Below, piece by piece: positions 1 through 9,825 of a stretch of 16,571 bases of DNA. Position numbers and translations under genes: made by a program. Positions within the stretch are counted from its first letter, which is position 1; every line of letters begins with the position of its first letter. The stretch lies in NCBI GenBank assembly GCA_015232865.1, contig JADFYU010000052.1, positions 1 through 16,571 of the forward strand, in the 5' to 3' direction. Below the pieces are notes generated by a model. It had not been told where the DNA came from. It ran no database searches and was given only the letters and a program-made list of their open reading frames with translations. The DNA comes from Magnetococcales bacterium (GTDB lineage: Bacteria; Pseudomonadota; Magnetococcia; Magnetococcales; UBA8363).

Positions 1-763
<763 letters not shown>

Positions 764-770
<7 letters not shown>

Positions 771-2743
771 ACGCTTCCAGTACGGCCATCACTCTGGCCG
801 GACGCACCTGGACCGCCCGGTTTCAAAGCCGGCCCAAATTTGAGCAGGAGATGGAGAGCAGCCAACCTTTGATCATTGCCGTACTCGGCATGACGGTGGA
901 TGCACTGCTGTTTATGGTTTTGATGTCACTTTCCAGTCAAAGGGATCGCATTCAGACCGAGGCAAGACGCATTGGCCAGGAGCTGAATGCCGCCGAATCT
1001 CACTCACGGGAACTGGCCGAAGAGGCCAACCGGGCCAAAAGTGAATTTTTGGCCAACATGTCACACGAATTGAGAACGCCCCTCAACAGCATGCTGATTC
1101 TCTCTAAAATCCTATCTCAAAATGAGAGCGGCAACCTGACAAATACCCAGGTGGCTTCAGCCGAGGTCATCCATGCCAGCGGAACCGACCTGCTCCGTCT
1201 GATCAATGATATTTTGGATCTCTCAAAAATTGAGGTCGGGCGTATGGATCTCCTGATTGACGAGATGCCCCTGGATCAGTTTGCCCACAATATCGAACGG
1301 ATGTTTGAACCACTGGCCAGCAATAAGGGGCTGGAATTCCATGTAACAATCGATCCAGGTCTGGATGTGACTATAAACACAGATTGGGGCAAGGTCGAAC
1401 AGATCATTCGCAATTTTCTCTCTAATGCGATTAAATTTACGGACCAAGGCCATGTTCAGGTTCGCATATATAAACCCGACAACACAGTCTCCCTGCATAA
1501 TCCCGCTCTCCATCACAGCAATACAATCGTCATGACGGTTCAAGACAGCGGCATTGGAATTTCACAGGATAAACAGGGCTGGATATTTGAGGCATTCCGG
1601 CAGGGAGACGGCACAACCAGTCGCCAATATGGCGGTACCGGTTTGGGATTGTCCATCTCACGAAAATTGGCAGATCTATTGGGATGCGAAATCCAAATGG
1701 AGAGTCAGGCAGGAAAAGGATCGGCTTTTTCACTCTACATACCGCTGAGTTTTTCAGGGAAAAAAGGTACAAAACAGCAAAAAATAGAGGATGGGCCGGC
1801 CAAACCGACTTCAGAAGTTTTGACAATAAACCGAGATGATTTCTACTATGGAAACCAGACCGTTTTGATCGTTGACGATGATGAACGCAACATTTTTGCT
1901 TTGAAACAGGCTCTACAACCTTATATTGGCCGAATATTGGTTGCAGGAAACGGTCAGGAGGCTCTCCAAACCTTGGCCGAACAGGCTGACATCGTCGATT
2001 TGGTCCTCATGGATATCATGATGCCGGTCATGGATGGTTTTGAGGCAATGCAGGCCATCCGAAAACAAGCTCGATTCAGCAAACTGCCTATATTGGCTTT
2101 GACAGCCCAGGTCAGGCCCGAAGACCGGGAAAAATGTCTGAAATCCGGAGCCAACGACTATCTGGCCAAACCCATCGATCACCAAAAGTTGCTGGCCGCC
2201 CTATCGAACTGGCTGGATAAACCCACGCAATCCGGCCAGACAGCAGAGCCCGCTGCTCCGGGCGAAATCGGATCGACCAGGATGACAAGCGATCCGGACA
2301 CCCGGTTTACGTTTTCATTGCTGGATCCTCCTATCAAAGTATTGATTGTCGATGATGATATGCACAACACCTTCTCATTGGCCCAGCTTCTTCAACAAAA
2401 AGGGGCGCGCACCGTCATGGCCAAGGATGGGGTCAAGGCTCTTATGCAACTGGAAAAGCATCCGGATATTGGCTTTGTGCTCATGGATATCAACATGCCA
2501 AACATGGGTGGACTGGAAACAACGAAAATAATTAGAGAAAGCCTGCGATACAAAGATCTTCCCATTGCCGCCATAACGGGAAAAGCCACCCCGGACGATC
2601 AGGAAAAATGTTTACAGTCCGGCATGAACGCCTACATCGCCAAACCTATTGATGTAGATGCGCTTCTGGATATAATAACCGAATTGCTAAACATTCACCC
2701 AGAGACCAACGACCCGCTAGCCGACAAATCCGAACCTGTGTAA
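764..2743 (+). CDS. Hybrid histidine kinase with two receivers, sensor domain truncated by IS110
   Basis: This is the remnant of a membrane hybrid sensor kinase. The first intact kinase-derived residues (ITLAGRTWTARFQS, then a membrane segment at about 35-57) match the end of a CHASE periplasmic sensor and its following helix; everything before is missing. The frame begins at a TTG (764) inside or next to the IS end, so the true translation start is unknown; ATG 851 is one alternative. After a coiled coil come HisKA (HELRTP, phospho-acceptor H101), HATPase (N-box around N217-N221, DSGIG 261-265, GGTGLGLS 290-297), receiver 1 (DDD 371-373, D417, K469) and receiver 2 (DDD 530-532, D575, K627). 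The phosphorelay core looks complete. Its stop overlaps the next start (TAATG), indicating coupled translation. The native promoter is gone, so expression would depend on IS read-through. Confidence 0.85.
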
Positions 2744-5700
2744 TGAATATTCCCACCCTTCCCAAAATCCTGATTGTGGATGACCTGCCGGCCAATCTTA
2801 TGGCTCTGCGGCAACTGCTCTTCCAAGTAGAGGCAGAAATAATAGAGGCATCCTCCGGCAACGATGCCCTGTCGCTGCTGATAGAGCATGAGTTTGCCTT
2901 GCTGCTTTTGGATGTGGATATGCCGATCATTGACGGTTATGAACTGGCTCGCATGATCAAGGCCGTCGAAGAGACCGCCCACATTCCAATCATATTTCTG
3001 ACTGCGGCCTTCAAGGATGATACCCATCGGCTCATGGCATATGAATCCGGAGGGGTGGACTACATAGAAAAGCCGATCAACAAACCGATTCTTCTTTCTA
3101 AAGTGCATATTTTCCTGGAGTTGCATGTTAAGAACAAGCGGATTCTAGACCTGAACCGGGAGCTTGAGGCCAGAATTGCCAAACAGGTCAAAGTAGAAGC
3201 AGCCCTGCGTGAAAGCGAAAAACGCTATCAAGATCTTTACGATAACGCCCCGGACATGTTTGTCTCTGTTTTACCAGAATCGGCAACAATATCGGAGTGC
3301 AACCAGACACTTTGCAATGAATTGGGCTATTCCAAGGATGAAATAATCGGTCGGCCCATTTTTGATGTCTATCACCCAGAGTGTCTGAAGGCGGTTAAAT
3401 CGGCGTTTCAATCGTTCCTTTCAACCGGGAGTGTCCACAATGCCGAACTGATACTGATGAAAAAAGACGGGAGCCAAATTCCCGTTATCCTCAATGTTTC
3501 CGCTTCTCATGATCAAGACGGAAATATTTTACACAGTCGGTCCTCCTGGCGGGATATTTCGGATCAAAAAGAGGCAAGAAAACAGATTAAAATACTTCAA
3601 CAGGCCATTGAACAAAGCCCGGCCTCCATCATCATCACCAATGTTGAGGGAAATATTGAATATGTAAACCCAAAATTTTCAACGATTACGGGCTATTCTT
3701 TGGAAGAGATCGTTGGCCAGAATCCCCGAATCTTAAAGAGCGGCCACACAACCGAAGCCGAATATGAAAAACTTTGGCAGGTCATTCTATCCGGCCAGGA
3801 GTGGCATGGGGAGTTTCTCAACGAAAAGAAAGACGGAACACGCTATTGGGAGAATGTTTCCATCTCTCCGGTTCAAAATGACCGTGGAACCATCACCCAT
3901 TTTGTGGCCGTCAAAGAGGATGTTACCCTGCGTCGAATTAACGATCAGCGTCTGCAAATGGCCATGGAAGCCAGTAATGATGGAATCTGGGACTATAACA
4001 TTAAAACAGGTGAATGCTTTTTCAGCCCCCGATGGGCTGCCATACTAGATCTGGATCATGAGACAATAAACCCCCATATTCAAAGCTGGAAAGAGCGAAT
4101 TCATCCCGATGAGTTGGCCAAAATCAAACGCAGCTTGACAGCTCACCTGATCGGAAACACAGCGGAGCTACAACTGGAATATCGGATGAAAAGCGGGTCT
4201 GGTGATTGGTTGTGGATGCGCACCAAGGGTAAAATAACCGAGCGTGATCTGAACGGAAAACCTCTGCGAATAGTCGGCACTCAATCCAACATAACCCCTG
4301 AAAAACAGTGGATTGAAACACTCAAAAAGAGCAACAAAGAGCTACAGATCAGTGAAGAGCATTATCGGGGTCTGGTCAGCAATGTTCCAGGCGTGGTCTA
4401 TCGGTGCGCTCTGGATTCTGATTGGACCATGCAATTCATCAGCAAGGCGATTTTTGAGTTGACCGGATATCACGACCGAGAGTTTATTAACAACCATGGT
4501 CTCAGCTATGCCAGTGTTATTCATTCGGAAGATCGCAACCATGTGACACAAACCATTGAATCGGCAATCCAGGAGCAAAAACCTTTTGAACTTGAATACC
4601 GTATCATCCATAACGATGGCACAATTCATTGGGTGTATGAACGCGGTTGTCGTGCACCTGACCGATCGGGTGAACAGAAATTGTTGGAAGGGGTCATCGT
4701 CGATATCACCCCACGCAAAACAGCCGAAATATCGCTCAACAAGGCCTTTAATACCCAGAGAGTAATCAGCAACCTGCTGGAAATCTCCCTGACCCCCCTT
4801 TCACTGCCTGTACAGTTAGAGAAGGCGTTATCTCTGATTCTTCAGATCGATACGTTTACCAAGGAGGCCAAAGGGGCCATTTTTCTATTGGAACCCCAGA
4901 CCAATGAGTTGGTGATGATCACCCAGGTTGGACTTGAAGAACTCCTTTTAAAACGATGTGCCAGGGTCCCAATCGGCACCTGCCTTTGTGGACAAGCCGT
5001 TGCCCAGCAGACGACCGTTTTTTCCAAAAATTTGGACGAAAGACACAAAATCCACTACGAAGGCATGGAAGATCATGGACACTATTGTGTTCCGATTAAT
5101 GCTGACAATCAAATCATCGGGGTTCTCTGTTTATACACCAAGCCGGACCTTGAATGGGATGAACAAGAACTAGAAACTCTTCTGACGGTCACCATCACCT
5201 TATCCAGTATTATCCAGCGCAGTCAGCTCGATGAACGCTTACATCAGGCAAAAACCCAAGCCGAGCAGGCCACTCAGTCAAAAAGCCGATTTCTCGCGGC
5301 TATGAGCCATGATATTCGGACCCCCATGAACGCGATTCTCGGGATGGGCGACGTACTCAGTGATAGTGGGTTAAACCCGGTTCAGAGCAATGCCCTCCGG
5401 GTTTTGACTCATGCCGGTGAAAACCTACTGGCGTTGATCAATGATATTCTTGATCTATCCAAAGTTGAGGCCGGCCAGTTACAACTGGAGAAAACCCCTT
5501 TTATTCTGAAGGACTTAGTCGAAGGATCCTATCAGATCCTCTACCAAAAAGCCGCTGCCAATGCCATTGGATTTCACCTGAATATTGACCCCAACTGTCC
5601 ACACCGGGTTATGGGAGACCCCCAACGAATCCGTCAGGTTTTGCTCAATCTTTTGGGAAATGCGCTAAAATTTACTCAAAAAGGAGAAATCATCCTGACC

Positions 5701-6819
5701 GTCCAGCCTCTACAGGGCGGGCTTGTTCAGTTTAGCATCTCCGACACCGGCATCGGCATTCCAAAAAATCAGTTGAAACAGATCTTCAACCCCTTTATTC
5801 AGGCTGAAAGCTCCACCACCCGGCGATTTGGCGGTACCGGGCTTGGCCTCTCTATTTGCTCTCAACTGATCCAAATAATGGGCGGCAAGATTCAGGTCGA
5901 CAGCGAGGTTGGAAAAGGCAGCCTGTTTCTTTTTACCATCCCTCTTCCCCACTCAACAGAATCATCTCCAGAGACAGCGGACTCCCTGGAGCCAAAAGAG
6001 CACAGCAGCAGAGCGGGGCAGAATATTGACGAGATACCGCTCAACATCCTGATTGCAGACGATGCCGAAGATAACCTGGAAGTGATCTTTGCTTATCTCC
6101 GTGATACTCCCCACCATCTGCGAATGGTTGCCAATGGTGAAGAGGCCATGACAGCCTTCAAATCCGAATCGTTCGATATGGTTTTGATGGATATGCATAT
6201 GCCGATTTTAGATGGTTTCCAGGCAACCGCGCAAATTCGCTCCTGGGAAAAAGAGCAGGGACGCCCCCCGACCCCCATTGTCGCACTGACCGCCAATGCC
6301 ATGCGAGAAGATATTGAAAAAACCACGGCTTTTGGTTGTGATGTTCACCTTTCAAAACCGGTCAGAAAAGCGCATCTGTTGGAGGTGCTCCGAGAATTAT
6401 CTCCAAAGGATAAACGGTCCCAAGCGCCAATAAATCAGGAAGCTTCCAGACCCAAGTTCGGAGTTCAGGCAGACGAAAACCATTGCGTTCTCAATAAAAA
6501 AACACTGGAACAACTCAGAAAAGACATGGGCGGCAATATTGACCTTTTGGTAAAAAAATTTTTGGAGCTCCTACCAGAACGCATTCAGGCCATTATCGAC
6601 GCTATAGAACAAGGCAACGCAGACCGGCTTGAACAAGAGGCCCATCGCTTGAGAGGGGGAGCCCGGACGCTTGGCGCCAGCCATTTGGCAGGCATATGCT
6701 TTAAACTGGAACAAATGAGCAGAGAAAACAACCGTGATGACACCCACCCTTTGACCAGCAAACTAGAGGGAGCGGGAGAGCTGACAGCAATCGCATTGAG
6801 AGAGATTTTGATCGGATGA
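2743..6819 (+). CDS. Hybrid histidine kinase REC-PASx4-GAF-HisKA-HATPase-REC-HPt
   Basis: This is a 1358-residue kinase with no membrane segment, so it is probably cytoplasmic. Domains in order: receiver (DD 13-14, D57, K110), PAS about 160-275, PAS about 282-397, PAS/PAC about 400-520, PAS about 530-660, GAF about 672-825, HisKA (MSHDIRTP, H856), HATPase (N-box LLNLLGNALKF 967-977, DTGIG 1001-1005, GGTGLGLS 1030-1037), receiver (DD 1106-1107, D1150, K1205) and HPt (AHRLRGGA, H1301). It therefore carries every step of a His-Asp-His relay, and the HPt can pass phosphate to a separate receiver, most simply that of the next gene. The N-terminal receiver may take input from the upstream kinase. 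The GAF domain has a GTCLCG motif and a GHYCVPI motif whose Cys/His could bind a ligand. The start overlaps the upstream stop by one base. Confidence 0.95.
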   Translation: MNIPTLPKILIVDDLPANLMALRQLLFQVEAEIIEASSGNDALSLLIEHEFALLLLDVDMPIIDGYELARMIKAVEETAHIPIIFLTAAFKDDTHRLMAYESGGVDYIEKPINKPILLSKVHIFLELHVKNKRILDLNRELEARIAKQVKVEAALRESEKRYQDLYDNAPDMFVSVLPESATISECNQTLCNELGYSKDEIIGRPIFDVYHPECLKAVKSAFQSFLSTGSVHNAELILMKKDGSQIPVILNVSASHDQDGNILHSRSSWRDISDQKEARKQIKILQQAIEQSPASIIITNVEGNIEYVNPKFSTITGYSLEEIVGQNPRILKSGHTTEAEYEKLWQVILSGQEWHGEFLNEKKDGTRYWENVSISPVQNDRGTITHFVAVKEDVTLRRINDQRLQMAMEASNDGIWDYNIKTGECFFSPRWAAILDLDHETINPHIQSWKERIHPDELAKIKRSLTAHLIGNTAELQLEYRMKSGSGDWLWMRTKGKITERDLNGKPLRIVGTQSNITPEKQWIETLKKSNKELQISEEHYRGLVSNVPGVVYRCALDSDWTMQFISKAIFELTGYHDREFINNHGLSYASVIHSEDRNHVTQTIESAIQEQKPFELEYRIIHNDGTIHWVYERGCRAPDRSGEQKLLEGVIVDITPRKTAEISLNKAFNTQRVISNLLEISLTPLSLPVQLEKALSLILQIDTFTKEAKGAIFLLEPQTNELVMITQVGLEELLLKRCARVPIGTCLCGQAVAQQTTVFSKNLDERHKIHYEGMEDHGHYCVPINADNQIIGVLCLYTKPDLEWDEQELETLLTVTITLSSIIQRSQLDERLHQAKTQAEQATQSKSRFLAAMSHDIRTPMNAILGMGDVLSDSGLNPVQSNALRVLTHAGENLLALINDILDLSKVEAGQLQLEKTPFILKDLVEGSYQILYQKAAANAIGFHLNIDPNCPHRVMGDPQRIRQVLLNLLGNALKFTQKGEIILTVQPLQGGLVQFSISDTGIGIPKNQLKQIFNPFIQAESSTTRRFGGTGLGLSICSQLIQIMGGKIQVDSEVGKGSLFLFTIPLPHSTESSPETADSLEPKEHSSRAGQNIDEIPLNILIADDAEDNLEVIFAYLRDTPHHLRMVANGEEAMTAFKSESFDMVLMDMHMPILDGFQATAQIRSWEKEQGRPPTPIVALTANAMREDIEKTTAFGCDVHLSKPVRKAHLLEVLRELSPKDKRSQAPINQEASRPKFGVQADENHCVLNKKTLEQLRKDMGGNIDLLVKKFLELLPERIQAIIDAIEQGNADRLEQEAHRLRGGARTLGASHLAGICFKLEQMSRENNRDDTHPLTSKLEGAGELTAIALREILIG

Positions 6820-8345
6820 ACAGAGAAGAAAACGGGCCAAGCATGGTTGAATTATCACCGCTGACCAAACCGACCATTTTAGTCGCTGATGATGATGCGT
6901 TCATGCTCGAAACCCTGACCCACTATCTGGTAGGGGCCGGGTTTGAGGTGGTGGATGCCAATAACGGTCAAGAAGCCATTCAAGCTTTTATAAAAGAAAA
7001 GCCGGATTTAATCCTGTTAGATGGCAAAATGCCCGTTATCGATGGATTTCATGCTTGTAAGGCTATCAAAAGCCAATCAGATGACTCTGTTCCCATTATT
7101 ATGGTGACCGCTCTGGAAGATGAAGATTCGGTCAATAAAGCGTTTGAATATGGAGCAGATGAATATATCACCAAACCGATTAACTGGGCGGTTTTGCACC
7201 AACGGATCAAACGTCTTTTAACACAGCAAAAAACCAATGCCGACATTATTGAACGGGATAAGCTCATCCGGCTTTTTTTTAAACATACGCCGGCGGCTGT
7301 CGCCATGTTCGACACCGACATGCAGTATCTGCTGGCCAGCCACCGCTGGCGGGATGATTATAATCTGGTCAATCAATCCATCATTGGCCAAAACCATTAT
7401 GATCTACTGCCAGACCTTTCATCACGCTGGAAAGAGATTCAACAACTCTGCCTCAAAGGAAACTGGGATCGGAGTGAGGCTGAGTTTTTTGATGATGAAT
7501 GGGGCGGTAGCTGGTATCGGTGGGAGGCTTTTCCATGGCGAAAAGAGGATGATGGCATCGGTGGTATCCTGATGTTTACCGAAAATATTACCAACCTGAA
7601 GAATATGGAAAAGGAGATCAAGGATCATCGGGACAGATTGACCTTTGAGCGGGAATTTATCGAAGAGATCGTCACCCGGATGCGGGCGACAAAACGGTTT
7701 GACACGAGAAACATCCGCACTCTACAGAGTCCGGTAGAGAATACGGCAGGGGATATGGTTCTCTCCGCCTTCCGTCCCGATGGCACACAACACGTTCTGC
7801 TCGGAGACTTTACCGGTCACGGCCTATCAGCGGCTACTGGCGGTCCTTTTGTATCGGATATTTTCTACTCAATGACCCGTAAAGGCTTGCTTGTTCCTGA
7901 AATATTAAAAGAAATCAATCTACGACTCTATGAAAAAACCCCCTCCAATATGTTCATGGCAGCCGGTTTTTTAGAGCTGGCACCGGACAAAAGCCAGCTA
8001 ACAGTCTGGAATTGCAGTATTCCTGACATCCTCATCTATCGAAACGGAACCATTATTCAACGGGTCGTATCCTCGCATTTTGCCCGTGGCATGGTTGACC
8101 GTCCCGACAAGCCCGGAACGAAAATTGACGTGCTCCCTGGCGATCGCGCCTTTGCCTTTACGGATGGTTTTACAGAAGAGAGAGATGAGGAAGGCTGCCT
8201 GTTCGGTCAGGAAGCCTTTGAACGGGTTTTAACCCAAATTATTGCACAAAATGAACCACTCGACGTACTTCAGAGAGTATTACGGGGTTACCGTACAGGC
8301 CATGAACAGAGCGATGACATGACTATTGTTGAGTTAACCTGGTAA
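6816..8345 (+). CDS. Response regulator REC-PAS-PP2C (SpoIIE-type) phosphatase
   Basis: This 509-residue protein is the likely output of the operon. The N-terminal receiver has DDD 25-27, phospho-acceptor D69 and K120. A PAS domain spans about 150-260, followed by a coiled coil to about 295. The C-terminal PP2C/SpoIIE phosphatase has the metal-binding aspartates in AGDM (D313), GDFTGHG (D331), FTDG (D450) and SDDMT (D500/D501). Such RR-phosphatases normally dephosphorylate an anti-sigma-antagonist (STAS) protein and so control a sigma factor or another partner-switch target. No STAS or anti-sigma gene is in this window. The start ATG overlaps the upstream stop (ATGA); an internal ATG at 6843 is a weaker alternative. 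The domain order resembles RsbU/RssB-like phosphatases, but the partner is unknown. Confidence 0.93.
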   Translation: MNREENGPSMVELSPLTKPTILVADDDAFMLETLTHYLVGAGFEVVDANNGQEAIQAFIKEKPDLILLDGKMPVIDGFHACKAIKSQSDDSVPIIMVTALEDEDSVNKAFEYGADEYITKPINWAVLHQRIKRLLTQQKTNADIIERDKLIRLFFKHTPAAVAMFDTDMQYLLASHRWRDDYNLVNQSIIGQNHYDLLPDLSSRWKEIQQLCLKGNWDRSEAEFFDDEWGGSWYRWEAFPWRKEDDGIGGILMFTENITNLKNMEKEIKDHRDRLTFEREFIEEIVTRMRATKRFDTRNIRTLQSPVENTAGDMVLSAFRPDGTQHVLLGDFTGHGLSAATGGPFVSDIFYSMTRKGLLVPEILKEINLRLYEKTPSNMFMAAGFLELAPDKSQLTVWNCSIPDILIYRNGTIIQRVVSSHFARGMVDRPDKPGTKIDVLPGDRAFAFTDGFTEERDEEGCLFGQEAFERVLTQIIAQNEPLDVLQRVLRGYRTGHEQSDDMTIVELTW

Positions 8346-8362
8346 CCGACGTAAAACAAGAA

Positions 8363-8393
8363 GGAGCCGTTTTCAAATCTTTTCTGCGGCCCC
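8363..8393. terminator. Candidate bidirectional terminator between convergent genes
   Basis: GGAGCCG (8363-8369) pairs with CGGCCCC (8387-8393) over 7 bp with one G-U, around a 17-nt loop. CTCTTTT follows on the + strand and TTCTTGTTTT on the - strand. It lies between the phosphatase stop and the DUF2202 stop, where a shared terminator is expected. The loop is long and the T-tracts are interrupted, so this is only a candidate. Confidence 0.4.
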
Positions 8394-8400
8394 AACTCTT

Positions 8401-9162
8401 TTAGAAGCCGGACACCATGGGACTATGGATAATGCTATCGAAGCTCGCCTGGCTGAGCTGACCCGGCTGGTAAGGCTGGCCAACCAGTTCCAGAGCATGG
8501 GAAAAAGACCGCAAATGATTGAAAGAACCACGCTGAATCCGTTGATAGACCTGTCGGATATCGCCTTGATTTGTACCCTTGATCGCATTTTCCAAATCTA
8601 TAATATCCAACTCTTCAATCATCCCCCCTACCTGCAGCGCATCGACTGCCGAGCGGCTACCTTTACTGACAAGATCTTCGTATAGCTTGGCCAGATGAAT
8701 ATCCTGAAAAGATCCCGGACGACTTCCTGTGATCGGATCTGAAAGAGCGTATTTCTGCACCATGGACAGTACTGCTTTTACATGCTGCTCCTCGGATCGG
8801 GCAATGCTGTTAAACTGGGAGAGCCCCCATTTTTTATGAAGAAAATGATAAACATCCCGCGCGAGCTTTTCCTCTTCCACCATATGCAATAAGTCCCGCT
8901 TTTCACCGGCACTCAAGCCGTTTGCCACTGCCGCGGCCGGTATGGCCAACCCACGGCTACTTACCGAAACCTTATCCGTTTTTCGCTGAGGGGAATGATT
9001 GTAGAGAAGCATGAAAAGCAGCACCACCAGACCGATCAACAACAGTGCCGGCCACCATCTGAATCCAGAATTGGGTAGGGAAGAGGATAACTCAGAGGGG
9101 GAAATTTCCATTGGGTTATCGTGGCCCTTTGATGATCTGTCTTTTCCGTGAATAGTTGTCAT
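8401..9162 (-). CDS. Membrane-anchored DUF2202 ferritin-like protein
   Basis: The protein has 253 residues from the ATG at 9162, chosen because AGGTGA sits 7 nt upstream; an upstream in-frame start at 9192 has no such site. Residues 1-35 are hydrophilic, about 36-54 form one membrane segment (WWPALLLIGLVVLLFMLLY), and the rest is probably exported. The C-terminal domain, from about residue 80, is DUF2202, a four-helix ferritin-like fold. Candidate metal ligands are the EEEK cluster (96-98), SEEQH (E124, E125, H127), the EELD helix (E183, E184) and H216. The biochemical role of the family is not established; a di-metal or redox role is inferred from the fold. It is the gene nearest the Gly-rich cluster on the same strand, but one arm of the inverted repeat lies between them, so co-transcription is uncertain. 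Confidence 0.85.
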   Translation of the reverse strand: MTTIHGKDRSSKGHDNPMEISPSELSSSLPNSGFRWWPALLLIGLVVLLFMLLYNHSPQRKTDKVSVSSRGLAIPAAAVANGLSAGEKRDLLHMVEEEKLARDVYHFLHKKWGLSQFNSIARSEEQHVKAVLSMVQKYALSDPITGSRPGSFQDIHLAKLYEDLVSKGSRSAVDALQVGGMIEELDIIDLENAIKGTNQGDIRQVYQRIQRGSFNHLRSFSHALELVGQPYQPGQLSQASFDSIIHSPMVSGF

Positions 9163-9201
9163 GAAGTCATCACCTCTGCATAGTTTGCACAATAGAGGGT
9201 T

Positions 9202-9225
9202 TTAACCTAAATTCGGCAGTTGAAC
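9202..9225 (-). repeat. Inverted repeat, left arm (IR-L)
   Basis: Read on the - strand, this 24-nt sequence matches 12270-12293 on the + strand at 23 of 24 positions; the shared core is GTTCAACTGCCGAATTTAGG. Similarity continues more weakly for about 9 nt inward. The two arms are inverted and enclose the Gly-rich gene cluster and the sigma-54 activator. They could be transposon ends or a dispersed repeat; no transposase lies between them. Confidence 0.8.
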
Positions 9226-9263
9226 GTAAGCGGCTGGTGCAAGGTTTTGGTTTGCATGGTGAA

Positions 9264-9527
9264 TCAATGGGTTATATCAGATTCTTGCCGACAACTGCCG
9301 TTTCTAGGTTGAAAGCCTCTAGATTTTGCTGAACTGTTTTTCTTCCACATCCAATAAGCGGCCCCTGCAGCAACAGCTCCGACTGCCATCCACATTCCAA
9401 GCCCTAACCCCATTCCCAGCCCCATCCCGGCCTCTTTGATAAATTGGGCTTTTGCAACCGTCACCATACTCAACTTTGTCGTTGAGGTCCCTTTTCCTAT
9501 GGCACCAACCGTACTTTGAACAGCCAT
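9264..9527 (-). CDS. Small Gly-Leu/Gly-Met-repeat membrane protein (Mms6/MamD-like build)
   Basis: The protein has 87 residues. ATG 9527 is preceded by GGGAG at 6-nt spacing. An amphipathic, Ala/Thr/Ser-rich N-terminus (1-33) leads into a Gly-repeat GMGLGMGLGLGM (34-45), which continues as a hydrophobic stretch to about residue 61, then a basic WKK. A 24-residue polar tail with one Cys follows. The arrangement (Gly-Leu repeat, Trp, hydrophobic Gly/Ala segment, aromatic residue and Lys) is that of the C-terminal half of the magnetosome proteins Mms6, MamD and MamG. It lacks the acidic tail that binds iron in Mms6. It is the third gene of a leftward run, 31 bp from the one before. Function is unproven; a glycine-zipper membrane peptide is the alternative. 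Confidence 0.75.
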   Translation of the reverse strand: MAVQSTVGAIGKGTSTTKLSMVTVAKAQFIKEAGMGLGMGLGLGMWMAVGAVAAGAAYWMWKKNSSAKSRGFQPRNGSCRQESDITH

Positions 9528-9558
9528 GAGCGTCTCCCTATCAAATTAACGGTTAAAA

Positions 9559-9759
9559 TCAATGGCGAATTCTCTTATAGACCAGGTATCCGATACCAGC
9601 GATCCCTAATATCCAAACCCCCATACCCAACCCCATTCCTGCTCCCATTCCCAACCCTTTGATCACATGTGATTGAACGGCCACTTTTAACAAACCCGAC
9701 CCGGTGGCATTTTGAGCAGCCCCGGCAGAAGCGGCTGCATTAACAGCTGGAAGATTCAT
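9559..9759 (-). CDS. Small Gly-repeat membrane protein, 66 aa (Mms6/MamD-like build)
   Basis: ATG 9759 is chosen because GGAGA lies 5 nt upstream; the TTG four codons earlier overlaps that site. An Ala-rich N-terminus (1-30) is followed by KGLGMGAGMGLGMG (34-47), then VWILGIAGIGYLVY (48-61) and the basic end KRIRH. This is the closest of the three to the Mms6/MamD pattern: Lys, Gly-Leu/Met repeat, Trp, LGIAG-like hydrophobic segment, Tyr, then basic residues. One membrane span is predicted. The tail is too short to hold an acidic mineral-binding region. It sits between two genes of the same type, 66 bp after the first and 31 bp before the third, and is probably co-transcribed with them. Similarity is by motif only and has not been checked by alignment. 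Confidence 0.78.
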   Translation of the reverse strand: MNLPAVNAAASAGAAQNATGSGLLKVAVQSHVIKGLGMGAGMGLGMGVWILGIAGIGYLVYKRIRH

Positions 9760-9825
9760 GATGCTCTCCAAATAAGATAGAATAACAGACTGTCAATAAT
9801 ACGACTACCTTTCCCAAATCCAGGT

